In this document: in pieces, positions 10,072 through 19,900 of the stretch
Layout of the letters: the number at the start of each line of letters is the position of its first letter
How positions within the stretch are numbered: position 1 is the first letter of the stretch
Assembly (NCBI RefSeq): GCF_900110125.1
Contig: NZ_FOCN01000002.1
Location: forward strand, 310,001 to 374,000
From: Cryobacterium luteum
Lineage (GTDB): Bacteria; Actinomycetota; Actinomycetes; Actinomycetales; Microbacteriaceae
Reading direction: 5' to 3'
DNA length: 64,000 bases
The notes under the pieces: model-generated
The model's database searches: none
Told to the model about the DNA's origin: nothing
Seen by the model: only the letters and a program-made list of their open reading frames with translations
Translations under genes and position numbers: made by a program

Positions 10072-10240
10072 GCGCGGGACCTGCGCCGGTGCGCGCGAAC
10101 TCCGGCAGCGGGCATCCGCTTGACTGTGTGGGTCGGCGCGGGAGTCGAGCCGGTGCGCGGGACCTGGGATGTGGCCAGACCTCCCGCGCCACGCGACACG
10201 CTGGACCTGCGCCAATGCAAGCGAGTTGCGACTCCCGCGC
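10072..10240. repeat. Degenerate direct and inverted GC-rich repeats
   Basis: GCGCGGGACCTG occurs at 10072-10083 and again at 10155-10166, and GCGCGGGAGTCG (10136-10147) is repeated inverted as CGACTCCCGCGC (10229-10240). The gap (10047-10273) has no supported ORF. Origin unknown; possibly decayed intergenic repeat units. Confidence 0.4.
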
Positions 10241-10273
10241 AGTGGCGCACGTCCCGCGGCACTGTGAAACGAC

Positions 10274-10624
10274 TTAGGGGACAGGGCCAAGGGGCTCGGA
10301 TGGGCCGGGGGTGACCGGGATCGGGGTGGGCTCTTTGAGCTCCACGAAGATGGTGTGCGTGGCTGTCTCGCCGATGTTCGCCCCGGAATGTTCCTGGGCG
10401 GGGAGCCACCGCGCGACGCCTTCGGGCAGTTCGACGTCGACCGATCGGCCGCCGGTCGCGAGCCGCCGGGTGAAGGCGGTCAGGGTGAACATGACACTGT
10501 CAGGGTGCCGATGGGGCGTGGTCTCATCGCCGGGCCGGTCGAGGTATTCGAGCACCCGCACCCGATCGTTCTCGAAGATCACTCGATAGAACTGCGGGTT
10601 GGTACGGACCGGATCGCTCTGCAT
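10274..10624 (-). CDS. Small cupin-domain protein
   Basis: A 116-aa single-domain protein with a cupin-like pattern: PHRHPDSVMF (near residue 37) supplies two candidate metal-binding His residues, and EHSGANIGETATHTIFVEL near residue 78 supplies a third. It is cytoplasmic, with no signal peptide, and ends in a Pro-rich tail. The ATG at 10624 is the only reasonable start. It is divergent from the DUF4389 gene with which it shares an upstream region. Cupins of this size have varied or unknown roles; no substrate can be inferred. Confidence 0.7.
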   Translation of the reverse strand: MQSDPVRTNPQFYRVIFENDRVRVLEYLDRPGDETTPHRHPDSVMFTLTAFTRRLATGGRSVDVELPEGVARWLPAQEHSGANIGETATHTIFVELKEPTPIPVTPGPSEPLGPVP

Positions 10625-10798
10625 GCCAGCACGGTAGCACCGGGCCGGCCGCCTGCACAGGCGCCGGGCGGGTCCCTCGCTTTAAGACCCCGCGACTTAT
10701 CGGGTCTTTGGTCACTAGTGCGATCGGGGGAGGTGCGGGATGCTGGAGGCGCGCGTGTGGTCCTTCCACATGCACCGCACCAGAAAGGCTGCCAGACG

Positions 10799-12403
10799 AT
10801 GAGCAGTATCACGCCACCCAACCCGACTTCCCCCCACCCGACTCCCCCCAACCAAACCCCGCCCGGTCAAACCCCGCGCTCACGCTCGGGAGCGCGACCC
10901 GGAGCGATCATCATGCTCGTGCTGGGCACGGTGCTGGGCCTGGTCGGCGCCGGCATGCTCACGGGCGGAACGGCGCTCGCCGTTGTGACGGCCTCCCAGC
11001 AGGACGACGGCTACTTCACCTCGCCGGCGGAGACCTTCGCTGTCGATTCCTATGCGATCACCACGCCGAAGCTCGATGTCGGAATGGACTTCGGCGTGCC
11101 GACCGGGGTCGGATTCGACCTCGCCACCGTGCGCCTGCAGGCAACCGCGGTCGACTCCGATCGGGACGTGTTCATCGGCATCGCACCGCGCGCCGACGTC
11201 GACGCGTATCTCGCTGACGTGAACCACAGCGAACTGCGCGAGGTGGAGAGTCGGCCGTTTCGGGACGACTACCTGAACGTTCCCGGAACTCAAACGCCGG
11301 GCGCTCCCACCGACGAGAGTTTTTGGACCGAATCTGCCTCGGGCGCCGGCACGCAGGAGATCATCTGGAAGCCCGCTGCGGGAAACTGGTCTGTTGTCGT
11401 CATGAACGCCGACGCGAGCGAAGGAGTCGCGGTGAACCTTGCCGCCGGTGTGCACACCGACCTGCTCGGTCCGATCGCGGTGGGACTTCTCGTGGGTGGC
11501 GGCATCCTCTTTCTGATCGGTGTCTTACTGGTCGTCGCCGGAGCCATCGGCCTCGGCCGTAACCTCGCCCCGGCGCCGCGCACGCCCGGTATTGCGGTCG
11601 CGTCACCGCAGCCGCCGGCCTTTGGCCGAGTGGATGCGACCGGCCCGGTCACCCCGCCGCTGGCGGCGGCGGTAGCGCCGGCATCCGTTGGGGCGGATGC
11701 GTCATTGAAACCGATCTCGCCGGCAACGCTGACCGGTCATCTCGACCCCGTGCTCTCGCGCGGCCTGTGGCTGATCAAGTGGCTGCTGGCCGTTCCGCAC
11801 TTCGTGCTGCTGGCCTGCCTGTGGTTCGCGTTCCTGGTCACCACGATCGTGGCGGCGTTTGCCATCTTATTCACCGGTCGCTACCCGCGCTCGATCTTTC
11901 ACTTCAATGTGGGAGTGCTTCGCTGGAGCTGGCGGGTGTCCTTCTACGCCTATTCCGCTCTCGGCACCGACCGCTACCCGCCGTTCACGCTCGCGCGCAC
12001 CGACTACCCGGCGGACTTCGACGTCGAGTATCCCGAGCGGCTGTCGCGCGGGCTCGTGCTCGTGAAGAGCTGGCTGCTCGCCATCCCGCACCTCGTGCTG
12101 CTCACGGTGCTCGTCGGCGGCATGTCGACCTGGGCCGACCCGTGGCGCGGCGATGACGGAGCCGGTATCGGCGGAACCGACGAGGTCTCGCTGCTGGGAC
12201 TGCTCGTCGTGGTCGCCGGGGTCATTCTGCTGTTCACCGGCCGGTATCAGCGGCCGCTGTTCAATTTCATCATGGGCGTCAACCGCTGGGTCTTTCGTGT
12301 CATCACCTACACGGCGTTGCTGCGCGACGACTACCCGCCGTTCCGGCTGGACCAGGGCCCGACCGAACCGGCTCCTGAATCGGTTGGAGCGCCCCAGGGC
12401 TGA
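10799..12403 (+). CDS. DUF4389 domain membrane protein with duplicated C-terminal module
   Basis: A 534-aa protein with a Pro-rich cytoplasmic N-terminus (about 35 residues), a TM helix, an extracytoplasmic beta-rich domain (about 70-225), a second TM helix, a linker, and then two DUF4389 modules. The modules carry nearly the same block: FTGRYPRSIFHFNVGVLRW followed by DRYPPFTL, and FTGRYQRPLFNFIMGVNRW followed by DDYPPFRL, about 125 residues apart, which points to an internal duplication. ATG 10799 is chosen because it begins the Pro-rich segment and is preceded by a non-coding gap; the frame is open further upstream through the divergent cupin gene. Function unknown. Confidence 0.78.
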   Translation: MSSITPPNPTSPHPTPPNQTPPGQTPRSRSGARPGAIIMLVLGTVLGLVGAGMLTGGTALAVVTASQQDDGYFTSPAETFAVDSYAITTPKLDVGMDFGVPTGVGFDLATVRLQATAVDSDRDVFIGIAPRADVDAYLADVNHSELREVESRPFRDDYLNVPGTQTPGAPTDESFWTESASGAGTQEIIWKPAAGNWSVVVMNADASEGVAVNLAAGVHTDLLGPIAVGLLVGGGILFLIGVLLVVAGAIGLGRNLAPAPRTPGIAVASPQPPAFGRVDATGPVTPPLAAAVAPASVGADASLKPISPATLTGHLDPVLSRGLWLIKWLLAVPHFVLLACLWFAFLVTTIVAAFAILFTGRYPRSIFHFNVGVLRWSWRVSFYAYSALGTDRYPPFTLARTDYPADFDVEYPERLSRGLVLVKSWLLAIPHLVLLTVLVGGMSTWADPWRGDDGAGIGGTDEVSLLGLLVVVAGVILLFTGRYQRPLFNFIMGVNRWVFRVITYTALLRDDYPPFRLDQGPTEPAPESVGAPQG

Positions 12404-12520
12404 CCCGCCGAGGCCGGTCGAAACGCTGCGTCGGTGCCGGGCCCTTTGGCCCGGCGCCGTCAAGCGGGCGGCGGCGTAGTCACTCTGCGAGGTTCGCGGC
12501 ATCCGTTTGCGTGGACTTCG

Positions 12521-12838
12521 TCAGGCGGGCGGTGACCAGTGGGCGGCGGCGTAGTCGATCCGGTAGGCGGCATCCGTTTGCGTGGCGAGCAACGGCGTAT
12601 TCTCGGCGCGATAGTGCGGCAGCGCCTGGGCCTCATGCCCGCTCGGCGGATGCCCGCCGGCGCGAATGACCCTCCACCAGGCGACGTCGGAACCGTAGCG
12701 GGCCATTACCTGCCCGACGGCGCGGGCCGCGAGGGAACCGAGCTGCGCGGCCACGCCGCCGTAGGTCATCACGCGCCCCGGTGGGATCGATTCGACGACG
12801 CCGAGCACCCGGGACACGAAGTCGTCGGGCTCGTTCAC
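12521..12838 (-). CDS. Alkyltransferase-like DNA repair protein (ATL)
   Basis: A 105-aa MGMT-fold DNA-binding protein. IPPGRVMTYGGVAAQLG is the helix-turn-helix region of O6-alkylguanine transferases, and the active-site PCHRV is replaced by AWWRVIRAGG, so the alkyl-accepting Cys is Trp. ATL proteins of this type flag alkylated bases for nucleotide excision repair rather than removing the alkyl group. The GTG at 12838 gives the family length; the long upstream open frame is the shadow of the GNAT gene. The start lies 9 bases beyond the GNAT stop, so the two are one transcript. Confidence 0.88.
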   Translation of the reverse strand: MNEPDDFVSRVLGVVESIPPGRVMTYGGVAAQLGSLAARAVGQVMARYGSDVAWWRVIRAGGHPPSGHEAQALPHYRAENTPLLATQTDAAYRIDYAAAHWSPPA

Positions 12839-12846
12839 CGGAACGA

Positions 12847-13299
12847 TTAGAGCTTCAGGGAGCCGATGACCTCGCCGTACTGGGTTTCGCCGACATCGAC
12901 GAAACCGAGTCGGTGGAAGAAGGCCTCGGGGCCGTCGGCGCCGGGCTCCCAGATGACGTTGACGTGGTCGAAACCACGGTCGCGGGCTTCGGCGGCCAGC
13001 GCTTCGGCGGCGAACTTGCCGACACCCTGCCCCTGCGTCTCGGCGTTGACGTTGATGCGCCAGATGCAGGCCCGAAACTCTTCGTGTTCGGAGGTGGGGT
13101 CGAAGTTGCCGTGGATGAAACCAGCGACGACGCCGTCGAGAAGTACCACGCGCTGCCACGACGTGGCCGGGTTGATCACCGACGCGGCGACCGAGTACGA
13201 GACCGGTGCGATGAATTGCTCCTGGCCCGGCTTGAGGCTCAGGTTGTTGGCCGCAACGATGTTACGTGCGGATAATTCTTCCAGCGTCAGCTCACCCAT
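12847..13299 (-). CDS. GNAT family N-acetyltransferase (diamine/spermidine-type)
   Basis: A 150-aa acetyl-CoA-dependent transferase. The acetyl-CoA loop is visible as [18 protein letters not shown] (about residue 85), followed by the C-terminal FFHRLGF motif typical of GNATs. The N-terminal [13 protein letters not shown] block resembles spermidine/diamine acetyltransferases such as BltD, so a polyamine or small amine substrate is possible but unproven. It precedes the ATL gene by 8 bases on the same strand and diverges from icd. Confidence 0.82.
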   Translation of the reverse strand: MGELTLEELSARNIVAANNLSLKPGQEQFIAPVSYSVAASVINPATSWQRVVLLDGVVAGFIHGNFDPTSEHEEFRACIWRINVNAETQGQGVGKFAAEALAAEARDRGFDHVNVIWEPGADGPEAFFHRLGFVDVGETQYGEVIGSLKL

Positions 13300-13374
13300 G
13301 TCTTCAGGCTAACGTGCGCCCGAGGTCGCCGGTAGTCGAGTACCGCTTCGACACCCGCAATTCACGTGGGAATT

Positions 13375-13392
13375 TATCTCGATGTCAAGACA
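13375..13392. promoter_or_regulatory. Imperfect palindrome upstream of icd
   Basis: TATCTCGATGTCAAGACA is an imperfect 18-bp inverted repeat (core TCTCGA-TG-TCAAGA) about 65 bases before the icd start and about 75 bases before the divergent GNAT start. It could be a regulator site for either gene. Confidence 0.3.
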
Positions 13393-13457
13393 GTTGCGGG
13401 CTTCTAGTAAGCTTGACGATGGTCGTGACGGCCACACTGAGTAAAGAGGAGAAATTT

Positions 13458-14672
13458 TTGTCGAAGATCAAGGTTGAGGGAACAGTTGTCGAGCTCGATG
13501 GCGACGAGATGACCCGCATCATCTGGCACGCCATCAAGGAAACGCTCATTCACCCGTACCTCGATATTGACCTCGAGTACTACGACCTCTCGATTCAGAA
13601 GCGCGACGAAACCAACGACCAGGTCACGATCGACGCCGCCCATGCCATCCAGAAGCACGGCGTCGGCGTGAAGTGCGCGACCATCACGCCCGACGAAGCT
13701 CGGGTGGAAGAGTTCGGCCTCAAGAAGATGTGGCTCTCGCCGAACGGCACCATTCGCAACATCCTCGGCGGCACCATCTTTCGCGAGCCGATCGTCATCT
13801 CCAACATCCCGCGCCTGGTTCCGGGCTGGAACAAGCCGATCATCATCAGCCGCCACGCCTACGGCGACCAGTACAAGGCCACCAACTTTCGGTTCAAGGG
13901 CAAGGGCACGCTCAGCATGACCTTCACCCCGCAGGACGGCAGCGAGCCCTCGACGTTCGAGGTGTTCGAAGCTCCCGGCGACGGCGTGGCCATGGGCATG
14001 TACAACCTCGACTCGTCGATCACCGACTTCGCCCGCGCTACCCTGGCCTACGGCCTCGAGCGTAACGTGCCCGTCTTCCTCTCGACCAAGAACACCATCC
14101 TCAAGGCCTACGACGGTCGGTTCAAGGACATCTTTCAGGACATCTTCGACGCCGAGTTCAAGACCGCCTACGAGGCGGCTGGCCTCAGCTACGAGCACCG
14201 CCTCATCGACGACATGGTCGCTTCGGCCATGAAGTGGGAGGGCGGCTACCTCTGGGCCTGCAAGAACTATGACGGCGACGTTCAGTCCGACACCGTCGCC
14301 CAGGGCTTCGGCTCGCTCGGCCTCATGACCAGCGTGCTCTCCACCCCCGACGGCAAGATTGTCGAAGCTGAGGCCGCCCACGGTACCGTGACGCGTCACT
14401 ATCGCCAGCATCAGCTCGGCAAGCCCACCTCGACCAACCCGATCGCGTCGATCTACGCCTGGACCCGCGGCCTGTCACACCGCGCGAAGCTTGACAACAA
14501 CCCGGCCCTGGCGGAGTTCGCGCTGACCCTCGAAGACGTCGTCATCAAGACCGTGGAAAGCGGCAAGATGACCAAGGACCTCGCGCTGCTGGTCGGCCCC
14601 GACCAGGGCTACCAGACCACCGAAGAGTTCCTCGCCTCGCTCGCCGAGAACTTGCAGACCCGCCTGGCATAA
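13458..14672 (+). CDS. icd: NADP-dependent isocitrate dehydrogenase
   Basis: Oxidatively decarboxylates isocitrate to 2-oxoglutarate in the TCA cycle, making NADPH. At 404 aa it belongs to the eukaryote-like homodimeric subgroup: [18 protein letters not shown] at the N-terminus, [19 protein letters not shown] and [15 protein letters not shown] for substrate, [20 protein letters not shown] for the metal/substrate site, and [18 protein letters not shown] for NADP (the Arg/His pair typical of NADP users). The TTG at 13458 is preferred because AGAGGAG lies 7 bases upstream; an in-frame ATG at 13419 would add 13 residues but lacks a ribosome site. A strong terminator follows 19 bases after the stop. 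Confidence 0.96.
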   Translation: MSKIKVEGTVVELDGDEMTRIIWHAIKETLIHPYLDIDLEYYDLSIQKRDETNDQVTIDAAHAIQKHGVGVKCATITPDEARVEEFGLKKMWLSPNGTIRNILGGTIFREPIVISNIPRLVPGWNKPIIISRHAYGDQYKATNFRFKGKGTLSMTFTPQDGSEPSTFEVFEAPGDGVAMGMYNLDSSITDFARATLAYGLERNVPVFLSTKNTILKAYDGRFKDIFQDIFDAEFKTAYEAAGLSYEHRLIDDMVASAMKWEGGYLWACKNYDGDVQSDTVAQGFGSLGLMTSVLSTPDGKIVEAEAAHGTVTRHYRQHQLGKPTSTNPIASIYAWTRGLSHRAKLDNNPALAEFALTLEDVVIKTVESGKMTKDLALLVGPDQGYQTTEEFLASLAENLQTRLA

Positions 14673-14691
14673 CCCGCACCAGCCGTACCAC

Positions 14692-14723
14692 GAAGGCCCC
14701 GACCGCACCTGGTCGGGGCCTTC
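14692..14723 (+). terminator. Rho-independent terminator after icd
   Basis: GAAGGCCCCGACC pairs with GGTCGGGGCCTTC around a six-base loop, a 13-bp GC-rich stem ending in TTC; it isolates icd from the metal ATPase gene. Confidence 0.85.
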
Positions 14724-14829
14724 GCGCGTTCATGAGCGGATGCCGGTGCGGCTCGGCGTGCACCCGCCCGGGCGAGCCTGCGCTCGAGGCCGACTGGCGA
14801 CCGGGGCGCGCAGGGACCAGACTCAGTCC

Positions 14830-16737
14830 ATGACCCGCATCCCGGCCTTCGCCCTGAGGTATCCCGTTGTTTCAACGACGATCGTCGTCGGGGTGCTCGG
14901 CCTGGCCCTGGTGGCCGTCGATGCGGCATCGATGGTGCGATGGCTGTTCAGCGGTTACGGGCTCGTCGTGGCCCTGATCGAATTCGTCGGGATGCTGCGT
15001 CGGCTGCGCCGCGGCAGCCTGGGCATCGACCTACTCGCGATCATCGCGATCGTGGCGACTGTTCTCGTCGGCGAATACGTGGCGACCCTGCTCATCGTGC
15101 TCATGCTCGCCGGCGGGGCGGCCCTCGAAGACTTCGCCGCCGGACGTGCAGCGCGGGAACTCGACGCGCTGCTGAAACGTGCCCCCCAGATTGCGCATCG
15201 GCTCGACCCCGACTCGGGTGAGGCCACGGATGTGGCCGCCACCGAGGTGCGCGTGGGGGATCTGCTGCTCGTGCGTCCCTCCGAGATCGTGCCCGTCGAC
15301 GGGCAGTTGCACAGTGACAGCGCCGCGTTCGACGAATCCTCGCTCACCGGCGAGAGCCTTCCGGTGGAACGAGCAGTCGGTGACGGGGTGCTCAGCGGTT
15401 CGATCAACGGGCAGGTCGCCGCGACGATCGTCGCGACGGCGACCGCCGCGAACAGCCAGTACCAGCAGATCATCGCCCTGGTGGACGAAGCGTCGAAAAG
15501 CAAAGCCCCGGTGGTGCGCCTCGCCGACCGCTACGCCGTGCCGTTCACCGTCGGCTCGCTCGCCCTCGCCGGCTTGGCCTGGGCGCTCTCCGGCGACCCG
15601 GTGCGGTTCGCCGAGGTGCTCGTGGTGGCGACACCGTGCCCGCTGCTGCTGGCCGCCCCGGTCGCGTTCATGGGCGGAATGAGTCGCGCCGCCCGCAACG
15701 GCATCATCGTGAAGGGCGCGGGCGTGCTCGAAGCGCTGTCCCGGGCCAGGACGGTCGTCTTCGACAAAACCGGAACGCTCACTTACGGTACGCCGGCGAT
15801 CACCGAGGTGCGCCCCGAAGCCGGCTTCACCGCCGACGAACTGCTGACCCTCGCGGCGTCAGCCGAGCAGTATTCCAGTCACGTGCTGGCGGCATCCGTC
15901 ATTGGGGCCGCCCACGAGCGCGGCCTGACGCTGCACACGGCGGACTCGGCGAGCGAGGCCGCGACCTTCGGCGTCGAGGCCCGGTTCGGAGACGGCACGG
16001 TACGGGTCGGTAAGCTCACCTTCATCACCGACGAAGCAGCTGATGCCACGGCCACCCACCTCGCCGGCGGCGAGCTGGCCATGTACGTCGCCGTGGACGG
16101 GCGGTTCGCGGGCAGTATCGTGGCGAGCGATCGGGTGCGCGCCAACGCCCGCCAGAGCGTCGCCGATCTCGCCCGGCTGGGGGTGCGGGAGAATCTCATG
16201 CTCACCGGCGACGCGCGCGCCACCGCCCAGCACGTGGCCGGCCAGGTCGGCATCGTGCACGTGCGGGCAGACTGCCTGCCGAGCGACAAGGTCGAGGCGG
16301 TGCGAGCGCTCACCCGGCGGCCGGTGATCATGGTCGGTGACGGGGTCAACGACGCTCCCGTGCTGGCCGTCGCCGACGTGGGCATCGCAATGGGAGCGAA
16401 GGGGGCGACGGCCGCAAGCGAATCGGCCGACGCGGTCATTCTGCTCGACGATATCTCCCGCGTCGTCAGTGCCGTGCGCATCGGGAAAGACACCGTACGG
16501 GTGGCTCTGCACAGCATTTGGCTCGGCATCATGCTGAGTGTCGTGCTGATGGTCGTGGCCGCATTCGGCCTGATTCCGGCAACCGCGGGGGCGATCAGCC
16601 AGGAGGTCGTGGACCTCGTGACAATTCTGAATGCGCTGCGGGCGATCGGGGGCCGGCGGGACCGGGCGGCGGCACGGCGGGCGCCGGTCTCCGCGCCGCC
16701 GACCCCGGCCGCATCGGCGGCGGCGGTCGCCCCCTGA
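14830..16737 (+). CDS. Heavy-metal P1B-type ATPase without metal-binding domain
   Basis: A 635-aa membrane metal pump. Present: the A-domain DESSLTGESLPVE, the membrane metal-site motif TPC (268-270, in VATPCPLLLA), phosphorylation Asp312 in DKTGTLTYG, and MVGDGVNDAPVLAVADVG. There is no N-terminal HMA or Cys/His-rich domain: the protein starts directly with TM helices. The usual nucleotide-binding HP dipeptide reads HV (SSHVLAASVI). TPC pumps are a poorly characterised P1B group, so the metal (Cu, Zn, Co or other) cannot be assigned. ATG 14830 is chosen ahead of the first hydrophobic helix. No regulator or chaperone lies beside it. Confidence 0.88.
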   Translation: MTRIPAFALRYPVVSTTIVVGVLGLALVAVDAASMVRWLFSGYGLVVALIEFVGMLRRLRRGSLGIDLLAIIAIVATVLVGEYVATLLIVLMLAGGAALEDFAAGRAARELDALLKRAPQIAHRLDPDSGEATDVAATEVRVGDLLLVRPSEIVPVDGQLHSDSAAFDESSLTGESLPVERAVGDGVLSGSINGQVAATIVATATAANSQYQQIIALVDEASKSKAPVVRLADRYAVPFTVGSLALAGLAWALSGDPVRFAEVLVVATPCPLLLAAPVAFMGGMSRAARNGIIVKGAGVLEALSRARTVVFDKTGTLTYGTPAITEVRPEAGFTADELLTLAASAEQYSSHVLAASVIGAAHERGLTLHTADSASEAATFGVEARFGDGTVRVGKLTFITDEAADATATHLAGGELAMYVAVDGRFAGSIVASDRVRANARQSVADLARLGVRENLMLTGDARATAQHVAGQVGIVHVRADCLPSDKVEAVRALTRRPVIMVGDGVNDAPVLAVADVGIAMGAKGATAASESADAVILLDDISRVVSAVRIGKDTVRVALHSIWLGIMLSVVLMVVAAFGLIPATAGAISQEVVDLVTILNALRAIGGRRDRAAARRAPVSAPPTPAASAAAVAP

Positions 16738-16979
16738 CGGTGCGGTAGCCGGGCCGGGAGGTGGGCGCGCGCCGCGGCATCCGTTTTCAGAGTGGATACT
16801 GCCGCGCGCGTTTGCGCGTGACCGCCCGCGGACCACGACGTTGGTACCTGCGGAATGCCCCTATCCGGGGGGCGGCGCGCGCGCTACGGTCACGAGCGGA
16901 CTGTCCCGCGCATCGGGGCAGCGAAGCGTTCCCGTTCAGGAACGAGACCACCTCGCACCCTTATCGGATTGGACACCAC

Positions 16980-19900
16980 GTGAGTTCCTTCTTCAGGCGC
17001 ACGATGTCGGCGCCGGATTCAGCGCTGAACCCGGCGCCGACATCCCGTACGCGCCGCCGCGCCACAATCGCGGCCACCGTCACCCTCGCCCTGGTGGGCG
17101 CTTCTGTACTGGTCGGCGGAACCGTTCCCGCCGGCGCACTGACACCGCAGGCTGCCTCTGCCGCTGCGACCGGCCTGGCCGGCGGTATCAGCGCGCCCGA
17201 CGGCACCCGCATGGACTTCACCGCCGGCCGCTACATCGTGACCCTCAGTGACGAGGCTGTTGCGCTGTATCAGGGCGGAATCAACGGTTTCTCGGCGACG
17301 ATGCCGGGCGCCGGAGCCAAGCTGGACGCCCAAAGCCGCTCGGCCGAGACCTACACGGACTACCTCACCCGGGTGCACCAGGAGGTGGCAGCATCCGTCG
17401 ATGCGACCGTGGGGTATTCTTACACGCTCGCCGTCAACGGGTTCGCCGCGCAGCTGACCGCGAAACAGGCTGCTGCGCTCGCCGTGAAGAAGAATGTGGT
17501 GTCGGTCGTCCCCGACGCCCTCCGCCACGTGACAGCCGAGTCGTCGACCGACTATCTGCGGCTGAGCGGGCCGACCGGACTGTGGTCCAAGTTGGGCGGA
17601 GCGAGCGGGGCGGGAAAGGGCGTGGTGATCGGCGTTCTGGACACCGGTATCGCCCCGGAGAACGCATCTTTTGCCGGCTCCGCTCTTGGCACGACGCCGG
17701 GCGACGAGCCGTGGCTCGATGGTGACACGATCACCATGAACAAGGCCGACGGAACGACCTTCACCGGAACCTGCCAGACCGGAGAACAGTTCAGAGCCGA
17801 TGCCTGCAGCACCAAGGTGATCGGAGCTCGATACTTTCTCGACGGGTTCGGCGCCGACCAGATCGGTGACGCGTCCACCGGGGAATATGTCTCCCCACGC
17901 GACGGTGACGGCCATGGTTCGCACACCGCGAGCACCGCCGGCGGCAACGTCGACGTTGCCGCGAACGTGAACGGCGTCGACTTCGGCGTCATTTCGGGTG
18001 TCGCTCCGGCCGCTAAAATCGCCGCCTACAAGGTGTGTTGGTCCGGCCCCGACAATTCGGTCACGACCGATGACGGCTGCACGGACACCGATATTCTGCG
18101 AGCCATCGACCAGGCCATCTCCGATGGCGTCGACGTGATCAACTACTCGATCGGCGGCGGCCCGGCCCAGACCACGTTCTCACCGACCGACCAGGCCTTC
18201 CTCGGCGCGGCGGCAGCCGGCATCTTCGTGGCCGCTTCGGCCGGCAATGCCGGACCCGAGGAGTCAACTCTCGACAACGCGTCACCGTGGATCACGACGG
18301 TCGCGGCGACGACCATCCCGTCGTATGAGGCGACGGCCACCCTGGGCGACGGCTCGCAGTACGCCGGTGCCTCGATCACGGTCGACCGCACGCCGGGAAC
18401 CACCCCGCTCTCCGATGATCTGGTGCGAGCCGACCTCGTCTCGGTTGACGGCTTCGACCCGGCCGACGCGCTGCTGTGCGCACCGGATTCACTCGACCCG
18501 GCCAAGGTAGCTGGCGGCATCGTCTTTTGCCAGCGCGGTGTCTACGACCGGGTAGCCAAGTCGGCCGAGGTTCTGCGGGCGGGAGGCAGCGGAATGCTGC
18601 TGGTCAACCGCACACCGGCCGACGTCGACACCGACGAACACTCGGTGCCGAGCATCCACCTCGACGCTCCCGCCTTCGACCCGGTCTTCGCCTACGCGGC
18701 AACGGATGGCGCGACGGTCACGTTCACGCCAGACAACACCACCGCCGAGCAGACTCCGGTGCCCCAGGTTGCCGGATTCTCCTCCCGCGGGCCGGTGACC
18801 GCCGACGGCGGCGACCTGCTCAAGCCCGATATCGCCGCCCCGGGTGTCAGTATTTTGGCCGACGGCCCGAATGCGCAAGGCGCCGACCCGACGTTCGAAT
18901 TTCTGTCGGGTACCTCCATGGCCAGCCCGCACATCGCCGGGCTTGCCGCGCTGATTCTGGGCTTCCGGCCGCTCGCGACCCCGTCCGAGATTAAATCGGT
19001 CATGATGACGACCGCGAAAGACACGGTCGACGCCAATGGTGACCGGGTGACCGACCCGTTCGCACAGGGGGCCGGGCAGGTCAATCCCTCGTCCTTCGAC
19101 TATCCGGGACTGGTTTACCAGAGCGGCCCCGTCGACTGGCTGGCCTACCTGCAGGGAATCGGGTTCGATGCCGGCGTGGAGCCGATCGACGCGAGCAACC
19201 TCAACCTGCCGTCGATTCAGATCGGAGCCCTGACCGCGCCTGAGACGATCACCCGCACGGTCACCGCCGTTCGGGAGGGTACCTACACCGCCACCCCGAT
19301 CGAGATTCCCGGCATCGACGCCGTCGTCTCCCCGGCCGAGATGACGTTCGCTGCGGTCGGCGAGCAGCAGAGTTACACGGTGACCTTCACCCGAACGGAT
19401 GCCCCGCTCGACGTCTACGCGACCGGCTCGCTGGACTGGGGCTTCGGCAACGGCGGTTCGGGTGACCCCGGTGACTTCTTCGACGTGGTGCACAGCCCGA
19501 TCGCCGTTCGTCCGGTCACCGTCGTCGCCCCGACCGAGGTGGACGGCGCCGGCGTGGACGGCACGGTCGATGTGACCGTAGCGCCCGGTGGCTCGGATCC
19601 GGTGGCGCTGAACCTCAGCGGCCTCGCCAACGGGGTGCACCAGAACAACGCCGACGACCCGCTCGACCCGCGCACCGGTGCGGGTACGACCGGCGATCAG
19701 TTCGCCTACGAGGTCGAGATCCAGGGAGGCCGGCTGGCCCGGTTCGACCTGGACGCCGTCGATGATTCAACCGACCTCGACCTGTTCGTGTTCCTCCTTG
19801 ACGGCGCCGGTGGTGACCCGGTTGCCGGCTGGCAGTCGGCCACCGGTTCAGCCGACGAGCGCGTCGACCTTTCCGACCCCGAGGCCGGTTTCTATCAGGT

